This document shows, one piece after another, positions 22,440 through 34,172 of a DNA stretch of 64,000 nucleotides. The notes under the pieces are model-generated. The model searched no databases. It saw nothing but the letters and a program-made list of their open reading frames with translations, and had not been told where the DNA came from. This DNA comes from Marasmius tenuissimus. Its lineage: Eukaryota > Basidiomycota > Agaricomycetes > Agaricales > Marasmiaceae. Every line of letters starts with the position of its first letter. The stretch's first letter is position 1. The position numbers and the translations under genes are program-made. The stretch covers positions 186,001-250,000 of the forward strand of contig JAQOTA010000008.1 in NCBI GenBank assembly GCA_029532415.1, written 5' to 3'.

Positions 22440-24339
22440 TAATTAAATCGTCGGCGTATGCGGTTGTGATTGCATCATCATAACTGGACTTTGGGTTGTT
22501 TTGTGCCTCCCAGTGACATGTCGGGAAGACATTCTCCTGCACACTTGGTAATACAGAAAGTTAGGCTCAAAAGGAATGAGGAATCGATGAAACTCACCCT
22601 AAAAGTTTTCTCCCTCATTCACGGCACCCCTTCCATTCGCTTGCTTGCGTTCTTTATCTCCAACGATATTCGTCGAGATGGATAGTCCCACGTATGTATA
22701 AATGAGAGAGAGGTGTTGCCATCTTTCGGAAGGGTGAAGAATGAGATGCGCTATACCGACGAAAGGCATCAGAGGAGACCAACTGTCGAGCATATTGGAT
22801 GCTGGTCGCGGGTGGTAGTGCCCAATACCCTGCCTCTGGTTGATGTTCGATGCCAAACAACATTTCGATCGAAACGAATCTACCCTTCTAAATTTCAGTA
22901 CCGTATTTGAGGATCGCTGAGAACAGATATCACAACGACTAGCAAGATGGATGTACGCAGAAATAGAGACAGACTAACACCAGAACGCACCGAAATATAC
23001 CTTTCGAAAGACTGACGGGTTATTACCCATCGTTTCTGCATGCAGAAGGGATTATAGCCAGAGGGAGCTCTCATCGAGCGAGTCGGACAACCGCGGTCTT
23101 CTATGGTATCCAAGGTCTGGCGACGGTGAGTAGATGAGAGCCCGAGGGTCGACGGAAAACCTGCGAATCAATTCTATTTGACATCGAGATGACTATATTT
23201 CTCAAGCTTGCGTGTTGATGTAGGACTGCCGAGAGGGACACTGAGTACTCTCGACGGTATGCACCGTGGTAGTTCAATGCAAAGGTTAGTTAGATTACGT
23301 GATTGACTTTTGGTGCTCGTTGGCCCGGGTACTTACTTATTGGTGGCAGGCAACCCAAACTTGCCTTTTCTTCCTTTCAACCTTTCGCCCATCATGTCAT
23401 TCCGAGCTCGCCTCGTCATCTTCTAGCTTTCATTCGCCACTTTTGGGATCTTTTGAGCTACAATTCAAACGTATCTCTCATGTGCTTCTGGCTACTTATA
23501 CCCGATTCTGAAGAACCAAGATCTGACTCAGGCCGAAGAGTCTGACGAGATTATATTCGTGAATATTGTCGTTCGCTATCGGGTACGTCCAGTCAAACAT
23601 CAATCGGACGGTATACCCCACACTATTCATGCAATTGACGCCCAGATTTTTCAGAATTTGAGTCGGGATACTCAGCAATTTGAATGGATGACTTATAGGA
23701 GGAGCTCAAACGAAAGGTGGGAAGGCCTCCGCGCAAACCTTGGAGGCGGTTGCAATGGTCAAGGTGAAGGAACAAATTATAGTTAAGTCCGAGCCGAGCG
23801 GCTGCAGGAAAAATATAGACGTGGCATCCCACAAGCGAAGGAGTTATTCGACTTTGAATGCCTACCTTGTAGTTGAGTACGAGAGGCTTGACTATTAAAT
23901 GGTGCGTTTGGTGTGTTTCAGATCCCCAGTTCTCGCTGAATCTCTTCTCTATGCATACAGAACTCACAGTAAAAATTCCGCTCAAAACTCTTACTACCGT
24001 GAGCATCGTCTTCACCTTGCTTCCAGTTCTAAGATGCCCGGCGTGGGTTGACTCTGCTTCCACACGGAGCCTCACTTGTTCTGGATGTGGCAAGTCCCGA
24101 GATAGACGGGCTGGAAGCAACATAACTCGAATATGCGGCGCACTCAATTCGGAAAGTGAAGTGACATCGTCGAGTCAATCTCTCTCGGTTAGCGTAGGAC
24201 TTTCCCCCCTCTGGATCGACACCAAAAAGATGCTCCATCTTGTTTACGGGTTGCTTTAGCGTCGAAGTGCTCATGTAATCTTAATACTTGAGAGCAAGTC
24301 GCTCGAGGGATATCGAGCGCTCCGCTCGAATCTGGTTCA
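22440..24339. repeat. F module, second copy
   Basis: The stretch is the partner of 1-1830. The 174-codon minus-strand frame at 23623-24147 and the 128-codon + frame at 23873-24259 overlap each other on opposite strands and are not kept open in the other copy. A minus-strand stretch near 24029-24240 (HLFGVDPEGGKSY) corresponds to YLLGINPDGGKV near 1690, the only hint of an old coding exon. Confidence 0.4.
23293..23303. promoter_or_regulatory. Recurring GATTACGTGAT motif, site 3
   Basis: Same core and context (CTCTCGACGGTATGCACCGT upstream) as the site at 884. Confidence 0.3.
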
Positions 24340-25641
24340 AACCGCCACCACCATGACTCATTGACCCGCATCCTTAGGCCATGCAACCCAGTATATGACC
24401 TTCAGGATACCATAATTGTTGAAAAGGTGTTTCGTTCCAACAATCTCTCTCTCAAGTTCTTATGATGATCTGACTTAATAGGAACGAGGTTCGACTCGAA
24501 AGTCTTACAAGTAGGAAAAAACAAACAGCTCCGCGTGTTCGGATGGATATTGGAGGTTTGTTGAGCGGATGTTGACCAAAGTATGCATAAGGTACACCAG
24601 AGACATTTGAGTGTGTTGAATTGTAAATTTTTAGTTTGAGACTAATCACTTGCTCCTTCTAGTGCGAGAGTAGTCCTCTCGTATATCACGGTACATAAAC
24701 GTATCCTGACTTTCGTTCGGTTCTTTGTTATGAGAACGTCTATTCACCACCGACAGCGGATTTACAGTCTCCTGATGGAAAGAGGCTCGAAGACTTAAAA
24801 AAGCCTTCCCCGTTCCTTTGCAGTCATGATCCATGAATGAATTGATCTTCCGGATGAACTTGACTGGAAGGTACTTTGTCATAGCGGGCGGAGTCTCATT
24901 CCGGGATGAACGGTGAGAGTGAGATTCTGGCCGTCTGGTGTTCGATTTGGCGCCCTGTCACCCAAATCATTGCTGATTTGATACCCCTCTCACCGTCTTT
25001 ATATGGGTGTTCAATATCAATTAAATCGGGATTATGGCCCTATATCGGGACCGGTATGACCAACGGAGCAGTAAGTTCTCATCTCTAGAAGGCGCCTTTT
25101 TCTCCCTCAAGCCACAACCTCGACTCTGATTGGCACCTTCCATCAGAATCCATAGCATTTGCTGCGCAGGCTCCTGATTTCGAGGCAAGTACACCGCTCA
25201 TATGGGAGGAACAGCAGAGTTATACTCACACAAAATATAGAAAACTCAGAACTACAGTAAGTACTGAACGGTAGCACAAACACATTGGGAATTCCCTCAT
25301 TGTTATTCCGCGGGTAATGCTTGGAATCCCCCCCACTATAGTCTCTCACCCTGCACAACAAGGCAGTGTACCATGCGTGAGATTCATCACGACAGCAAGA
25401 ATATCACGACATTGCCACAGGCACGATCTCTTTCGCTATCGATCATGAGTCTGTTTGAAGGCACTGGTTCGGTGGTTTTAAACAGGACGAGCACAGCATA
25501 TTTGTAGCATGTCGACCACGAGATCAGCTGGGATTCACATAAGTATCAATGGACGCTATCCGTCGGTCTCCCTCTCGCCGTCTCTGTTCAAGGTGATTCA
25601 TCCACCTTTCCTTCCCTTCGGTTTTCTTTCGCTCTACCATC
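24340..25641 (+). repeat. Upstream module of family A copy 3
   Basis: Shares its layout with the modules before copies 1, 2 and 4, including the conserved block at 25015-25068 and the GTGTACCATGCGTGAGATTC block near 25368. No conserved reading frame. Confidence 0.55.
25015..25068 (+). promoter_or_regulatory. Conserved block upstream of A copy 3
   Basis: Contains TTATGGCCCTATATCGGGAC and GGTATGACCAACGGAG, the copy 3 version of the block at 2521. Confidence 0.3.
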
Positions 25642-28305
25642 ATGGCTGATATTAGGTTCTTGACGAACGCAAGCAACATCCAAATTGGTGATGGTGCGAC
25701 CTTTCCAATTGTGGGTAGGGACCAAGTCACCATCTACAACGACTCGGGAAAGGACACACAGTGGGTTACTTTGGTGTGTACAAATATGTTTCGTCGAGAA
25801 TAACACCCTGAACCTCGAGTCTAGAACGGGGACACTTATCGAAGGATCCCCGTAGGGGATATAATTCTACGGAGGAATGTGTCTTCGACGGTTCTGGATG
25901 TCGCTGTCGACACCCAACGCCAAGTATCAACTTCTGGAGCATCGCAAACATCGGGGGAGCTTAAAGTGGTTAAACTCAGGAAGACAACCCAACACGTTGG
26001 ATTGTTGGGACTTCCAGGAGGTTTTACTGCCGTGAAGGTTGAGACAGTGGAGAAAGATCAAGCTGAGGCACTCAGCAGCGTGAGTACACCTCAAGAGGTC
26101 TAATGTAAAGGATAACAACACAAGTTCCCATAGATAATGGAGCAGCTGTGTCGGGAAATGTCGGCGCACCGGTAAGTCAAGCTCCTTCCAAGTTGCATCA
26201 CTGATTCAACTCTTACTAGGTCGCCACTTATTGCCCAGCTGGTTGGATTAGGCTGGTCGGAGCGGCCGACATTCCTATTTCATGACGGTAAAATTTACTC
26301 AGTTCACCTCTGCGTAGATATTGACGGCGAATGCTGTAGAACTTGCAAATGGTGACAAATACACCGACGACATTATAGCTGGAGGAAATGCAGTTGTATA
26401 CTACTACCTTTGGTATACACAGGTATGCCTGGCCTTTCAACATTCCGCATCGGCTGATAGTGTTTTCAGGCGACCTCACATTTCACTTTGCAGGTCGAGA
26501 AGAGTCTTATGATGCCGGTGGGAGGGGGTTATTTTTGAGCCAACTGCCTATTAATAGCACAGCAGGTATCAGGCAAGTGGATGTTTTGGACGTTCAACCC
26601 GAGAACCCACGCTTGGCGGTATGACCTGGCTTCCGTCTCAATCTCACCACCGAGCAACAACATCTCTCTCGACCCACTCACCTATTCCCCACTCCCACTT
26701 CGCCAAGACACTTGTCCACGGCTCGACGCCGACGGAATTGTCTCCTGCTTCGAAGAGCAATTCGGCGACTTCTTACATCTGATTGGGTCAGCGGGGCAGA
26801 CGAGGCACGTCCAAGACCTGTCATACTTTGCACGACATGGCTATTTGACCTTCGGGGCCATCGTCGACCGCAATAAACCCGAAATACTCGCCTACTTCCC
26901 TTCCACCCCTCCTCCTGAGTGGTTTTGTGAGAATCACAGCGGCGATGTTCAAGCCAACTATTCCACCTCTGGTATGTCCGCCTGCCCTTTCCATCCTTTC
27001 TTGTGCTGAGTTGTTTAGTCCCCTCCCGTGTTGATTTCTCATTCCGAAACGTCGACTGCAACCGACTGGAGCTCCACTTTTCTCTTCGCCTTCCAAATCC
27101 ACTTCAACGTCGCACTGCGTACCTCAGCCAGTCTATTCCGTTTTTCGACAACCATGAAAATCCTCAAGATGACCTCAGTGAGTTTCCCTAGCAATATCCC
27201 ACTTTCTCCTCCCAATGACGATTTTTCGCAGTGTTTATTGAAGGGGTCCGATTCTCCCTTGTCGGCACATTTCAATCCACCCCTAGAAATCCTATTACCC
27301 CAGCGTACTTGTTTGTTCCGTCCATTCCTGTTGAGGTAGTCGACAATGTCTATTCTATCCGTTATCCCCTTCCCGACACCCTCTTCTTCTGGTGTTCGGA
27401 TCCCGACGGACAAAATGTCATTTGTGAGGAGAACTGGGAGGCATATGGAATCCCTCAGCTGGAATTTTTAATGTGGATAGGTTCGTCATGGTACTGGAGT
27501 CATTACATAACAGTTCAAGGTTATCTGAGGAAGAAGAGCTGCGCTCTGGACGGGAGGCAATATGCCCGCGAACATGGTTATCCCGAGCTGGCATACGGTA
27601 AGTAATGGTTTGGCGAGACACTCGAGACTAGTATTCTCACGTTTATAACATTAGGTGATCCTCACAACCCCAGAATCACGGTCGTGGAAGAGCCAGATAC
27701 ACCTAAGGAAGTTGATAGTTTCTCCGAGCGGTCGGAACACCGAGGTTAGTCTTTCCATTCTTTGCTATGCCAATCTCACTCATGATAGAGCTGTAGATGA
27801 CGCCAGCAATATTGATTCAGTACCTCTCGATCAACCCAGCAGCGACGCGCCAAACACCCAATACCTTGAGGCCGACCAAATCAACACATGTGCAGGTACA
27901 GATCCTTATGACCCCATCTCAGTCTCATTTCCAACCCGTTTTCAGTTACTTTGTCATCAGCTAAAGATAGCCAAGAGGGCCCCAAAGCGCGTATTATTCA
28001 TGGTCTAGGTCAGTATCCCTTGGGTAGTGTGTTCGGTTCATACTCTAATGCTGACTCCGAATGAACCCCCCATAGCACCGTCGCGTCGTTCCTCCAAGTC
28101 CTATAGCAACGAGTATCAACCGCCGGCATGGCCTCGGGCTATATACGAGCTTTTCGTGCTGGTTTGGTCGATTATTGTGGTCGTACTGTCCGTTGGTTAT
28201 GAGAGAGCGACACGCACAGTGGGTAGTATAAACCCGGAGAATATGGGCGTTGGATCAATAGTCGAGACGGGGAAAGAAACCACAGATGACCGACAAACGG
28301 ACTGA
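25642..28305 (+). CDS. Family A copy 3: 13-exon tail-anchored-like protein, unknown function
   Basis: Exons are 25642-25773, 25825-26079, 26134-26171, 26220-26287, 26340-26422, 26470-26517, 26566-26971, 27019-27177, 27232-27597, 27655-27744, 27791-27895, 27946-28008 and 28076-28305; they give 680 residues. The N-terminus is MADIRFLTNASNIQIGDG, shared with copies 4 and 5. The exon 8 donor is A|GTGAGT instead of G|GT, which changes the residue across the junction to Met but keeps the frame. Exon 6 is the most divergent among copies. The hydrophobic segment near the C-terminus and the tail ending in DDRQTD are intact. Intron positions are identical to the other copies. Function unknown; all frames open. 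Confidence 0.8.
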
Positions 28306-29080
28306 TCAGTATCCCGACGTGGAATGTATATAAAAATGCTCGAACAATTGTGATATTAAACATGTACCATGCTCGTTCATAGTGTCAATTGCTCCATTAA
28401 ACGTGAATATGCCAAAGCAAATCGCAAACCTGGTCGCATAATATCTTTTTGCGTTCCGCTAGGTCCCTGGATAAATAAAAATGAGTACGAGGTCCAGTCG
28501 AATCAAGGTCACAATCCTACTGATACCTTGAGGTTTCAGTGACCACTAGGGTGACCGATACCAAACGAAACCAGCGCTTCTGTCACGATAGCCAACTACG
28601 GCGGCAGACTCGAGAAGAAACATTATCTCGGACTCCTCAGCCAGGAAGACACGAAGGCACTTGCAAGGGTCTCTCAAAATCAAAGGCAGATATCGAGCCG
28701 AATACGACCCCAGAGGCTAGAGCACACCTTCAGCAACATCACGGGGGATGGTGAGTATGTTCGCCAACATACAGTCCATCATGGCCCTTGATGTCGCAAC
28801 CTAACTTCACGAAGACAGCGGTAAGAGAAGCCGTGTCCACGCCGCAACCCGTCGTTTCAGAGCGAACAACTCAGCCATAATTCCATCCGCGGGTCTGGCT
28901 ATGGCAGAGACAACGCAGGGATACGCAGATGCACAGGAATCTAGCTTCGAGATCTGGTCCTGGTATCGATGCCCAGAGGTACGAGCTCAAAGAAAGGACC
29001 GACGTTCAGCCAAAAGACTCCTATCATTGAATAGAACCGGTCAAGGGTCTTGTTCGTTGTGATATTGCTGGTCGAGGCTC
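28306..29080. repeat. Downstream module of A copy 3 with family B remnant
   Basis: Matches the flanks after the other copies. The family B block on the minus strand (28728-28834) is 107 nt and out of frame, and the open stretch reads TAVFVKLGCDIKGHDG before a stop. No gene is defended. Confidence 0.45.
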
Positions 29081-30759
29081 GGAGTCAGCTAGAGTTATTG
29101 GCAGGCCGTTGACCCCATTTGGTCGAGCGAAACGGCGTCAACGAGACGGATGAATCCATGTCGGGAGGGAATACAGATGAGTTTCATTGGCAAATCCATG
29201 CCTGTGAGATTCAACATGCAGCAGGATTGCCTCAGGCTTAAGGGTTTTCGGATATTGGGGCGCAGAGGCTCGTTCCACCGGGAGCCCACTGTTGCCATTG
29301 GCTCAATATTAAAGCTGTTTCTGCCTTGTTCATAAGGATCTGCAACCGCCGAAAATTTAAAAAAATAACCCAAGGAGACAATGTTCACCGGGGTAGCTCA
29401 TGACATCTTTCCCCCCAGCACTAATATCATTTCCTCCTTCGCTTTGCAGAAGCTGAGGTGATTCTACTACCCGCACCGACCTCTAATCCGCTAGATTATA
29501 CCTTTGAATGCCACTGTGGGAGTCATATCGACATCTCCTCGTGGATCTGCATCTAAAATGACCAGATATGTGCGTTGGCCTCGTGAAAGATAGGAAGAAA
29601 GCCGTATTACGCTCACCCCCGTATATCTTTTTCGCAATACCGGCATTCTGTACCTCCCTAGCTCCCTGTAGCGAGGGTCCACAGTCTCAGTACTAGCCCC
29701 GACTCCTCTACCAATCAAATAGATTATAACCCGCCGTGATAGACTGAGGGAGTTCGCAATCAACGGCGACGAAACAGCAAAACGCCGAAGACAGTGAGCG
29801 AGAGTACGACAAAATTCCAGTCACTCGTTTTGGTATCATATTCACTGAGGGACTCCGAGCACTCCGGGCGTGCATGATGAACAATTCAGTACTTTAGATC
29901 AAAAACACAAACTCATTTCTGGACTCGCCGTCGTGACTTGACCCTCGTCATTATTCTCTGCTATCTACACCCTCCGGCTATCTGTTCTTCGCGCTTCCCG
30001 AATTCTAAGCTCGTAAAGAGTATACGGCAGGAACGATTTCCATTGGATCGCCGGCGTGAGCCATCTCGCCGACAAACAGACAGCACCAGAGGCTCTGAAA
30101 GCGGACGTACACAAAATAACCCTTTATGCGCAATTTCGAGCCGGTGTCTCCTCCAACATAAATTTTGCCATCGAGGAAACGATGCGGGTTTGCAATCAGT
30201 CTACTTTGTATTCGCTAGTAAGCCTAACAATCGACTTCATTGATATGAACCAGTCTGAGCTCACGCCAGATAATATTTGGTTGGTCGTCGGAAGGTTTGA
30301 GCATTCCTAGTAATTGTGTGGGAGGGCCTGGGTTTGAACGGCTCGGGTATCACGAAGTCAACTCAAAGGTAGTACATATCAAAATTGCTGCTACGTACTG
30401 TATATAGTGTGTCCTGCTTGAACCGGAGCCTGAACAATTTTCTGCACCACACATGTGATATACGGGGCTATGGCGCTGTAGGATTCTCGAGGATGACTCC
30501 TCCTCGGAGATGTGGTTTCCAAATATCTCCTGGACGGCAGAACAGATTGGCAAGGGAAAGTGAAGGCGGACTCGGGCATGCTACTCACCTGAGTTTAGTT
30601 CATCTCCCTCTCGACGACAGAAATCTCTTCACACACAAACCAAGACGCGCTCACTAGCCACCGGACTCCCAGGGTCTGGAAGGTCTACCTTTATGAGCTT
30701 GGGTAGTATAGACGGGAGCTTTTGATAGCTCGAACCTGTATAAGAGGAAAAGAATATCG

Positions 30760-30963
30760 TTAACTATGGATATCGGCATGTAGGAAACTCAAACGCATAG
30801 TTGAGACCACTTCAGGCGAGATAAAGATCACTCCACATGGTAGCGGGCGGTACATTGTTGAAGGAGATGATTCGATGCCACCACCATAGGCTGGCCTCAA
30901 CAGTGGATTCCACCGCAGTTGGGATGAGCAGAGGGGGTATCTCTTTGCCCAGTGGCCTCTCAC
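30760..30963 (-). pseudogene. E-family exon remnant (GGGIE...PLPCGV)
   Basis: The open minus-strand frame contains GGGIES, MYRPLPCGVIFISPEVVS and MRLSF. The frame at 41456-41659 has GGGIER, MYHPLPCGVVFTSLKVVS and VRFDF at the same spacing. Differences are spread over codon positions, so selection is not strong now. The exon cannot be connected to the others without frameshifts. Confidence 0.3.
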
Positions 30964-31508
30964 TTCATAGATGGGTATTCTCAGGAGTCCAGTAGCTGTG
31001 TTGCGGCAACACTGGTCCAGGGTAAGCAGTAACGGGTAGTAACGATTGGGAATTCGCTAGTTCATTTTCGGTAGACCGTCAGATGTAGGTAGACCCTTCG
31101 CTAGTCAGATTACAGGGCTTGCTTCCGTTTTCGAGTAGATCTAAACGGTAAGAAAAATCCCTTTCAGTACAGTTAGAGCAACAGACAAGCACGACGCACT
31201 GAGAGTTGAGACGCCGAGCCTCACCAGTTCTTAGTTGTTTTGACGCACCCACTTGCGAGCTTCTATAGCTAGCACCAATGTCGGCTAATGTCGATGAGCT
31301 TGAGCTTGAGTTGTACGGAGTTAAACTGGGGCATGATCATGATGGCGTTACTGAGTGTAAAATGATAAGATTCGTGGAAGAATTCGCGAATTTAGCCTTG
31401 ACTGCATTTCCACAGCAAATATCGCGAGTTTCCAAGATTCGGACACAGATGTGAGAGTGTTGAGGGAAACCCTGAAGGTATGATGGTGGTTCGGAACAAG
31501 GGGACTGT

Positions 31509-31519
31509 GATTACGTGAT
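31509..31519. promoter_or_regulatory. Recurring GATTACGTGAT motif, site 4
   Basis: Core preceded by ATGGTGGTTCGGAACAAGG and followed by GATTGCATTTG...GAGGGCGCTTGTGGGTGCTT, both shared with the sites near 11356 and 43579 and a degenerate site near 57210. Confidence 0.3.
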
Positions 31520-31670
31520 CGATGCTGATTGCATTTGTTGCATTTGACTTTGAGGGCGCTTGTGGGTGCTTGATATGCATTTATGTTCGTCGTTCAGAGT
31601 CGTTGTGATTGGTGGGGCACAGTTCATGTCATAGACTACATATAAGCTCTTCATTCAGGGGGCATACTAA

Positions 31671-31880
31671 TTTGACGTACCACGTAGCGTACCGTAGCGT
31701 ACCAGTGACGTACCAGTAGCGTACTAGTCACGTACCAGTAGCGTACTAGTCACGTACCAGTAGCGTACTAGTAGCGTACTGTGGCATACCAGTCGCGTAC
31801 CGTCGCGTACCAGTGGTGTACGGTAGCACACTAGTAGCGTACTGTCGCAAATAGTAGTGTACTGTCGCAAATTCTTGTGT
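31671..31880 (+). repeat. GTAGCGTAC subterminal repeat cluster (left)
   Basis: About 15 near-copies of GTACCAGTAGCGTACTAGT-like units follow one another over 200 bp beginning 14 bp inside the left end of the transposon. Variants GACGTACC and TCACGTACC alternate with the main word. The 65-codon minus frame here is only the repeat read through. Confidence 0.85.
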
Positions 31881-32185
31881 GTACATAAGTATCCTAGACA
31901 CACACCTCCTGAATAGTATAGTCAGGAGACATGTGCCAACCATGCCCTGTCAGCGACGCACGCAATCATAGTCCATCAAATCACTCGGAGTTATCACCCG
32001 ACGAATTTGTCCTTCACTCATTGAGCCCGTATTCGCCTGGTTTCTCTACGTTGAGGACTTCGGTTGTTAAATAAAATTTCTACTCTTAAATATGTATCAT
32101 GATATTAGTTTGAGCTTGGGTAGCTCAGAGAATAAACCAAACAGTAAGAAGGGAGAAAGGCCACATCAATTTCAACCCTAGGACT

Positions 32186-32482
32186 CTAAGGTCCCGACCT
32201 GATTTGATTTTGAAATTTTCGTTGCGCAGGTTTTTTGCTATCTTTTTTATCTTTTTCTTTCCACCCCGTCATGTTCAAAGGCCTGGTGAGTCGTACTTTA
32301 TCAAGATCTCTGAGTTTTGTACTCAACTCCCGATAGAAACGAGCATTCAGCTCGTGGCTCAGCTCGAGCAACGAGACCACCGAGGCGGAGAATTCCTCTA
32401 CTCGCCTTCGGCCTTCAGGGAAACCCATAGTTGTTGCACCAACTAACATCCTAACTGGTCGAGCGGAATCTATTTCGAGCAA
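32186..32482 (-). CDS. Hypothetical ORF inside the transposon
   Basis: A 98-codon minus-strand frame has protein-like composition: a hydrophobic/charged helix-like stretch (EEFSASVVSLLELSHEL), an RELSTKLRDLDK segment and a lysine-rich C-terminus (KEKDKKDSKK). No family is recognised. It overlaps a + frame of 80 codons. It could be a captured gene fragment or part of an element-encoded protein. Confidence 0.25.
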   Translation of the reverse strand: MLEIDSARPVRMLVGATTMGFPEGRRRVEEFSASVVSLLELSHELNARFYRELSTKLRDLDKVRLTRPLNMTGWKEKDKKDSKKPAQRKFQNQIRSGP

Positions 32483-32649
32483 AACATCTGTCTCTTCAAT
32501 CAGTAAGCTTTCTGTCTCTAATTCAATGCATACATTATCTGCAGTATTGCTGGTAGTTGAGAATGTTGCGAAAAGATTTCGTCGTCGATTGCCATCGAGT
32601 GATCACATTACCATGACTGGCAATAGGAATCCTACTATGGGTCAGTAGT

Positions 32650-33063
32650 TTGGACAGAACACGTCTGATTGTACATCCTGATCTGATACCTCAAGCCGGG
32701 AACTCCACCAATGACGCGGGCATTCACCAAGATAATTGGGACCCGTATGCGTACTTCCCCGATAGCCAAGGAAAGGTGTACCATGTTTGGGACAATGAGG
32801 ATGTACGTTCAGATTTTAGTGATACTAAACTGCTACCTCACAAACTCCTAGGGCAAGAAGTATAAAGAAGACCGTTATACTCTAACGTGGTTTGAGCTGA
32901 ACCAGAAAAAACAAGAGGAGAAGTCCCAAAACGATGCAGAAAATCAGCGGAGAACCCGACCTCGCGCAACACCTAGGTACAAGTCAAAGTTCCCGTATAT
33001 GATAAATAGAATGACATCTGTAGAGAGCTCAGCAAGCATGACGATAGATAAACACCAGATTTA
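32650..33063 (+). CDS. Hypothetical two-exon fragment inside the transposon
   Basis: An open stretch reads through DNWDPYAYFPDSQGKVYHVW to NED, then a 49 nt intron 32802-32850 (GTACGT...CTAG) joins it in frame to GKKYKEDRYTLTWFELNQ and a polar, Lys/Gln/Arg-rich C-terminus ending at TAA 33061-33063. The 5' end is undefined; a possible earlier exon ends near 32640. The intron fits the local style, suggesting a real transcript at some time. No family is recognised. Confidence 0.35.
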
Positions 33064-33175
33064 AAATTCTGCATTCCGGATGTATCTCTCCCAGTCTAAG
33101 TCCATTGGTGACCTTCCCGGCCGACGTACATCCCCTTGGAACTCGCATATCTAATCCTTGAACTGACGTTCAAAG

Positions 33176-33400
33176 TAGTGTACCTGACGTTCAGAGTAGC
33201 GTACCCAATGCCAAAGTAGCGTACATACTACTCTGAGTAGCGTACCGGACATTCCAAAGTAGCGTACCTAGTGTTCTGAGTAGCGTACCTGACCCTCAGA
33301 GTAACGTACCTGATGCCAAAGTAGCGTACCCTAGTGCTTCAAGTAGCATACCTAGTATTCGCATTGGCATAGCTAGCGTACATAGTGCTCATAGTCAAGT
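33176..33400 (+). repeat. GTAGCGTAC repeat cluster (internal right)
   Basis: About nine copies of AGTAGCGTAC spaced by 15-25 bp, with shared spacers such as CTGACGTTCAGAGT and CAATGCCAAAGT. Same orientation as the left cluster, so they are direct rather than inverted. Confidence 0.8.
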
Positions 33401-34088
33401 ACTGATTATTTCTAGCGGTGTAACTCCTAGTAAATACTCATGATTATGGACTGACACTGAGGTTGTGCTCGCTATGCTCACACGCCGCATGAGACATTGA
33501 TCAAATCTTTTTGATAGATTTGGCTTCTCACCAACTCGGGAGGCTCAAAGTAACTATTGACTAGCATCACAAAGTATCTCAAGTCATGTATTCTGACCTC
33601 TGTCAACCTTACATTTACAAGAGCTAGCCTGAAAGGCTTGTTGAAGAGAGGTTCTCACCGTGGGAAGACAATGCAGTTCTCGAGAATGAGGTTTGCTGGA
33701 GGAAAGTCGGAGGTGTCTTCAAGTTAATTTTGGTTCATTGGGTCAGATATCAATTTTGAACAATGGCGAGGTCTGTTTTGTGCGTGCTGACCTCCATTAA
33801 CAGTCACAATAACTAGTCAAGCAATTTTTGCACACCCATTATCTCTGGCATATTGAAGACCCGTAGAAGAACAGTACCTCCCGAAGGCCGACTGTTGCCA
33901 AGGTTCGCAACCGAGTGACATGTGAGGAGCTATAGTACCTACTAGTGAGTAGTGGCAAGGCTTGATCATTTGTCAATAAAGAAGAGGTGAAGTATCCCGA
34001 GGTGGCGAGAGACCGTCTACGTTCACACAGAGTGGGTGGCTGTGCTGACCCATCAATTGGCGTACCTTGCACATCAAAATGTGAAATT

Positions 34089-34136
34089 GACGTACCAGTA
34101 GCGTTCATTAGCGTACCAGTGACGTACAGTAGCGTA
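34089..34136 (+). repeat. GTAGCGTAC repeat cluster (right end)
   Basis: Four or five units (GACGTACCAGTAGCGTTC, TTAGCGTACCAGTGACG) lie 28-75 bp from the right end of the transposon. Confidence 0.75.
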
Positions 34137-34172
34137 CATGTGGAACGCTACTTTAGATAGGCCCTTCATTCA

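Larger units (their letters stand above)
29081..31649. repeat. E module, copy 2
   Basis: A longer copy of the E module. On the minus strand three stretches look like old exons: GGGIESSPSTMYRPLPCGV with the following VIFISPEVVSTMRLSF (30760-30963), the counterpart of MAHAGDP near 30060, and TVDPRYRELGRYRMPV (29600-29720). Each has a relative at 41.5, 42.4, 40.8 or 56.0 kb, but frameshifts separate them here. Protein-level similarity of the first one with 41456-41659 argues that the family once coded for protein. Function unknown. Confidence 0.4.
31650..34172. mobile_element. TIR transposon, 2507 bp, with 8 bp target duplication TTCATTCA
   Basis: TTCATTCA occurs at 31650-31657 and again at 34165-34172. 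The enclosed element starts GGGGGCATACTAATTTGACG and ends CTACTTTAGATAGGCCC, whose complement GGGCCTATCTAAAGTAG is an imperfect inverted match. Clusters of GTAGCGTAC words lie just inside both ends and in the right third. Eight-base duplications are typical of hAT and of KDZ (Kyakuja-Dileera-Zisupton) elements; G-rich ends and subterminal repeats are compatible with either. No transposase is recognisable in 2.5 kb, so it is probably non-autonomous. A 9 bp reading (TTCATTCAG) is also possible, which would suggest a Mutator-like element. Confidence 0.75.

Noticed and set aside
23623..24147. A 174-codon minus-strand ORF in the F module
   Set aside because: The paralogous DNA at 1.2-1.75 kb does not preserve the frame and an overlapping + frame of similar size exists; likely chance.
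31746..31943. A tyrosine/threonine-rich minus-strand ORF
   Set aside because: It is only the GTAGCGTAC repeat array read in one frame.
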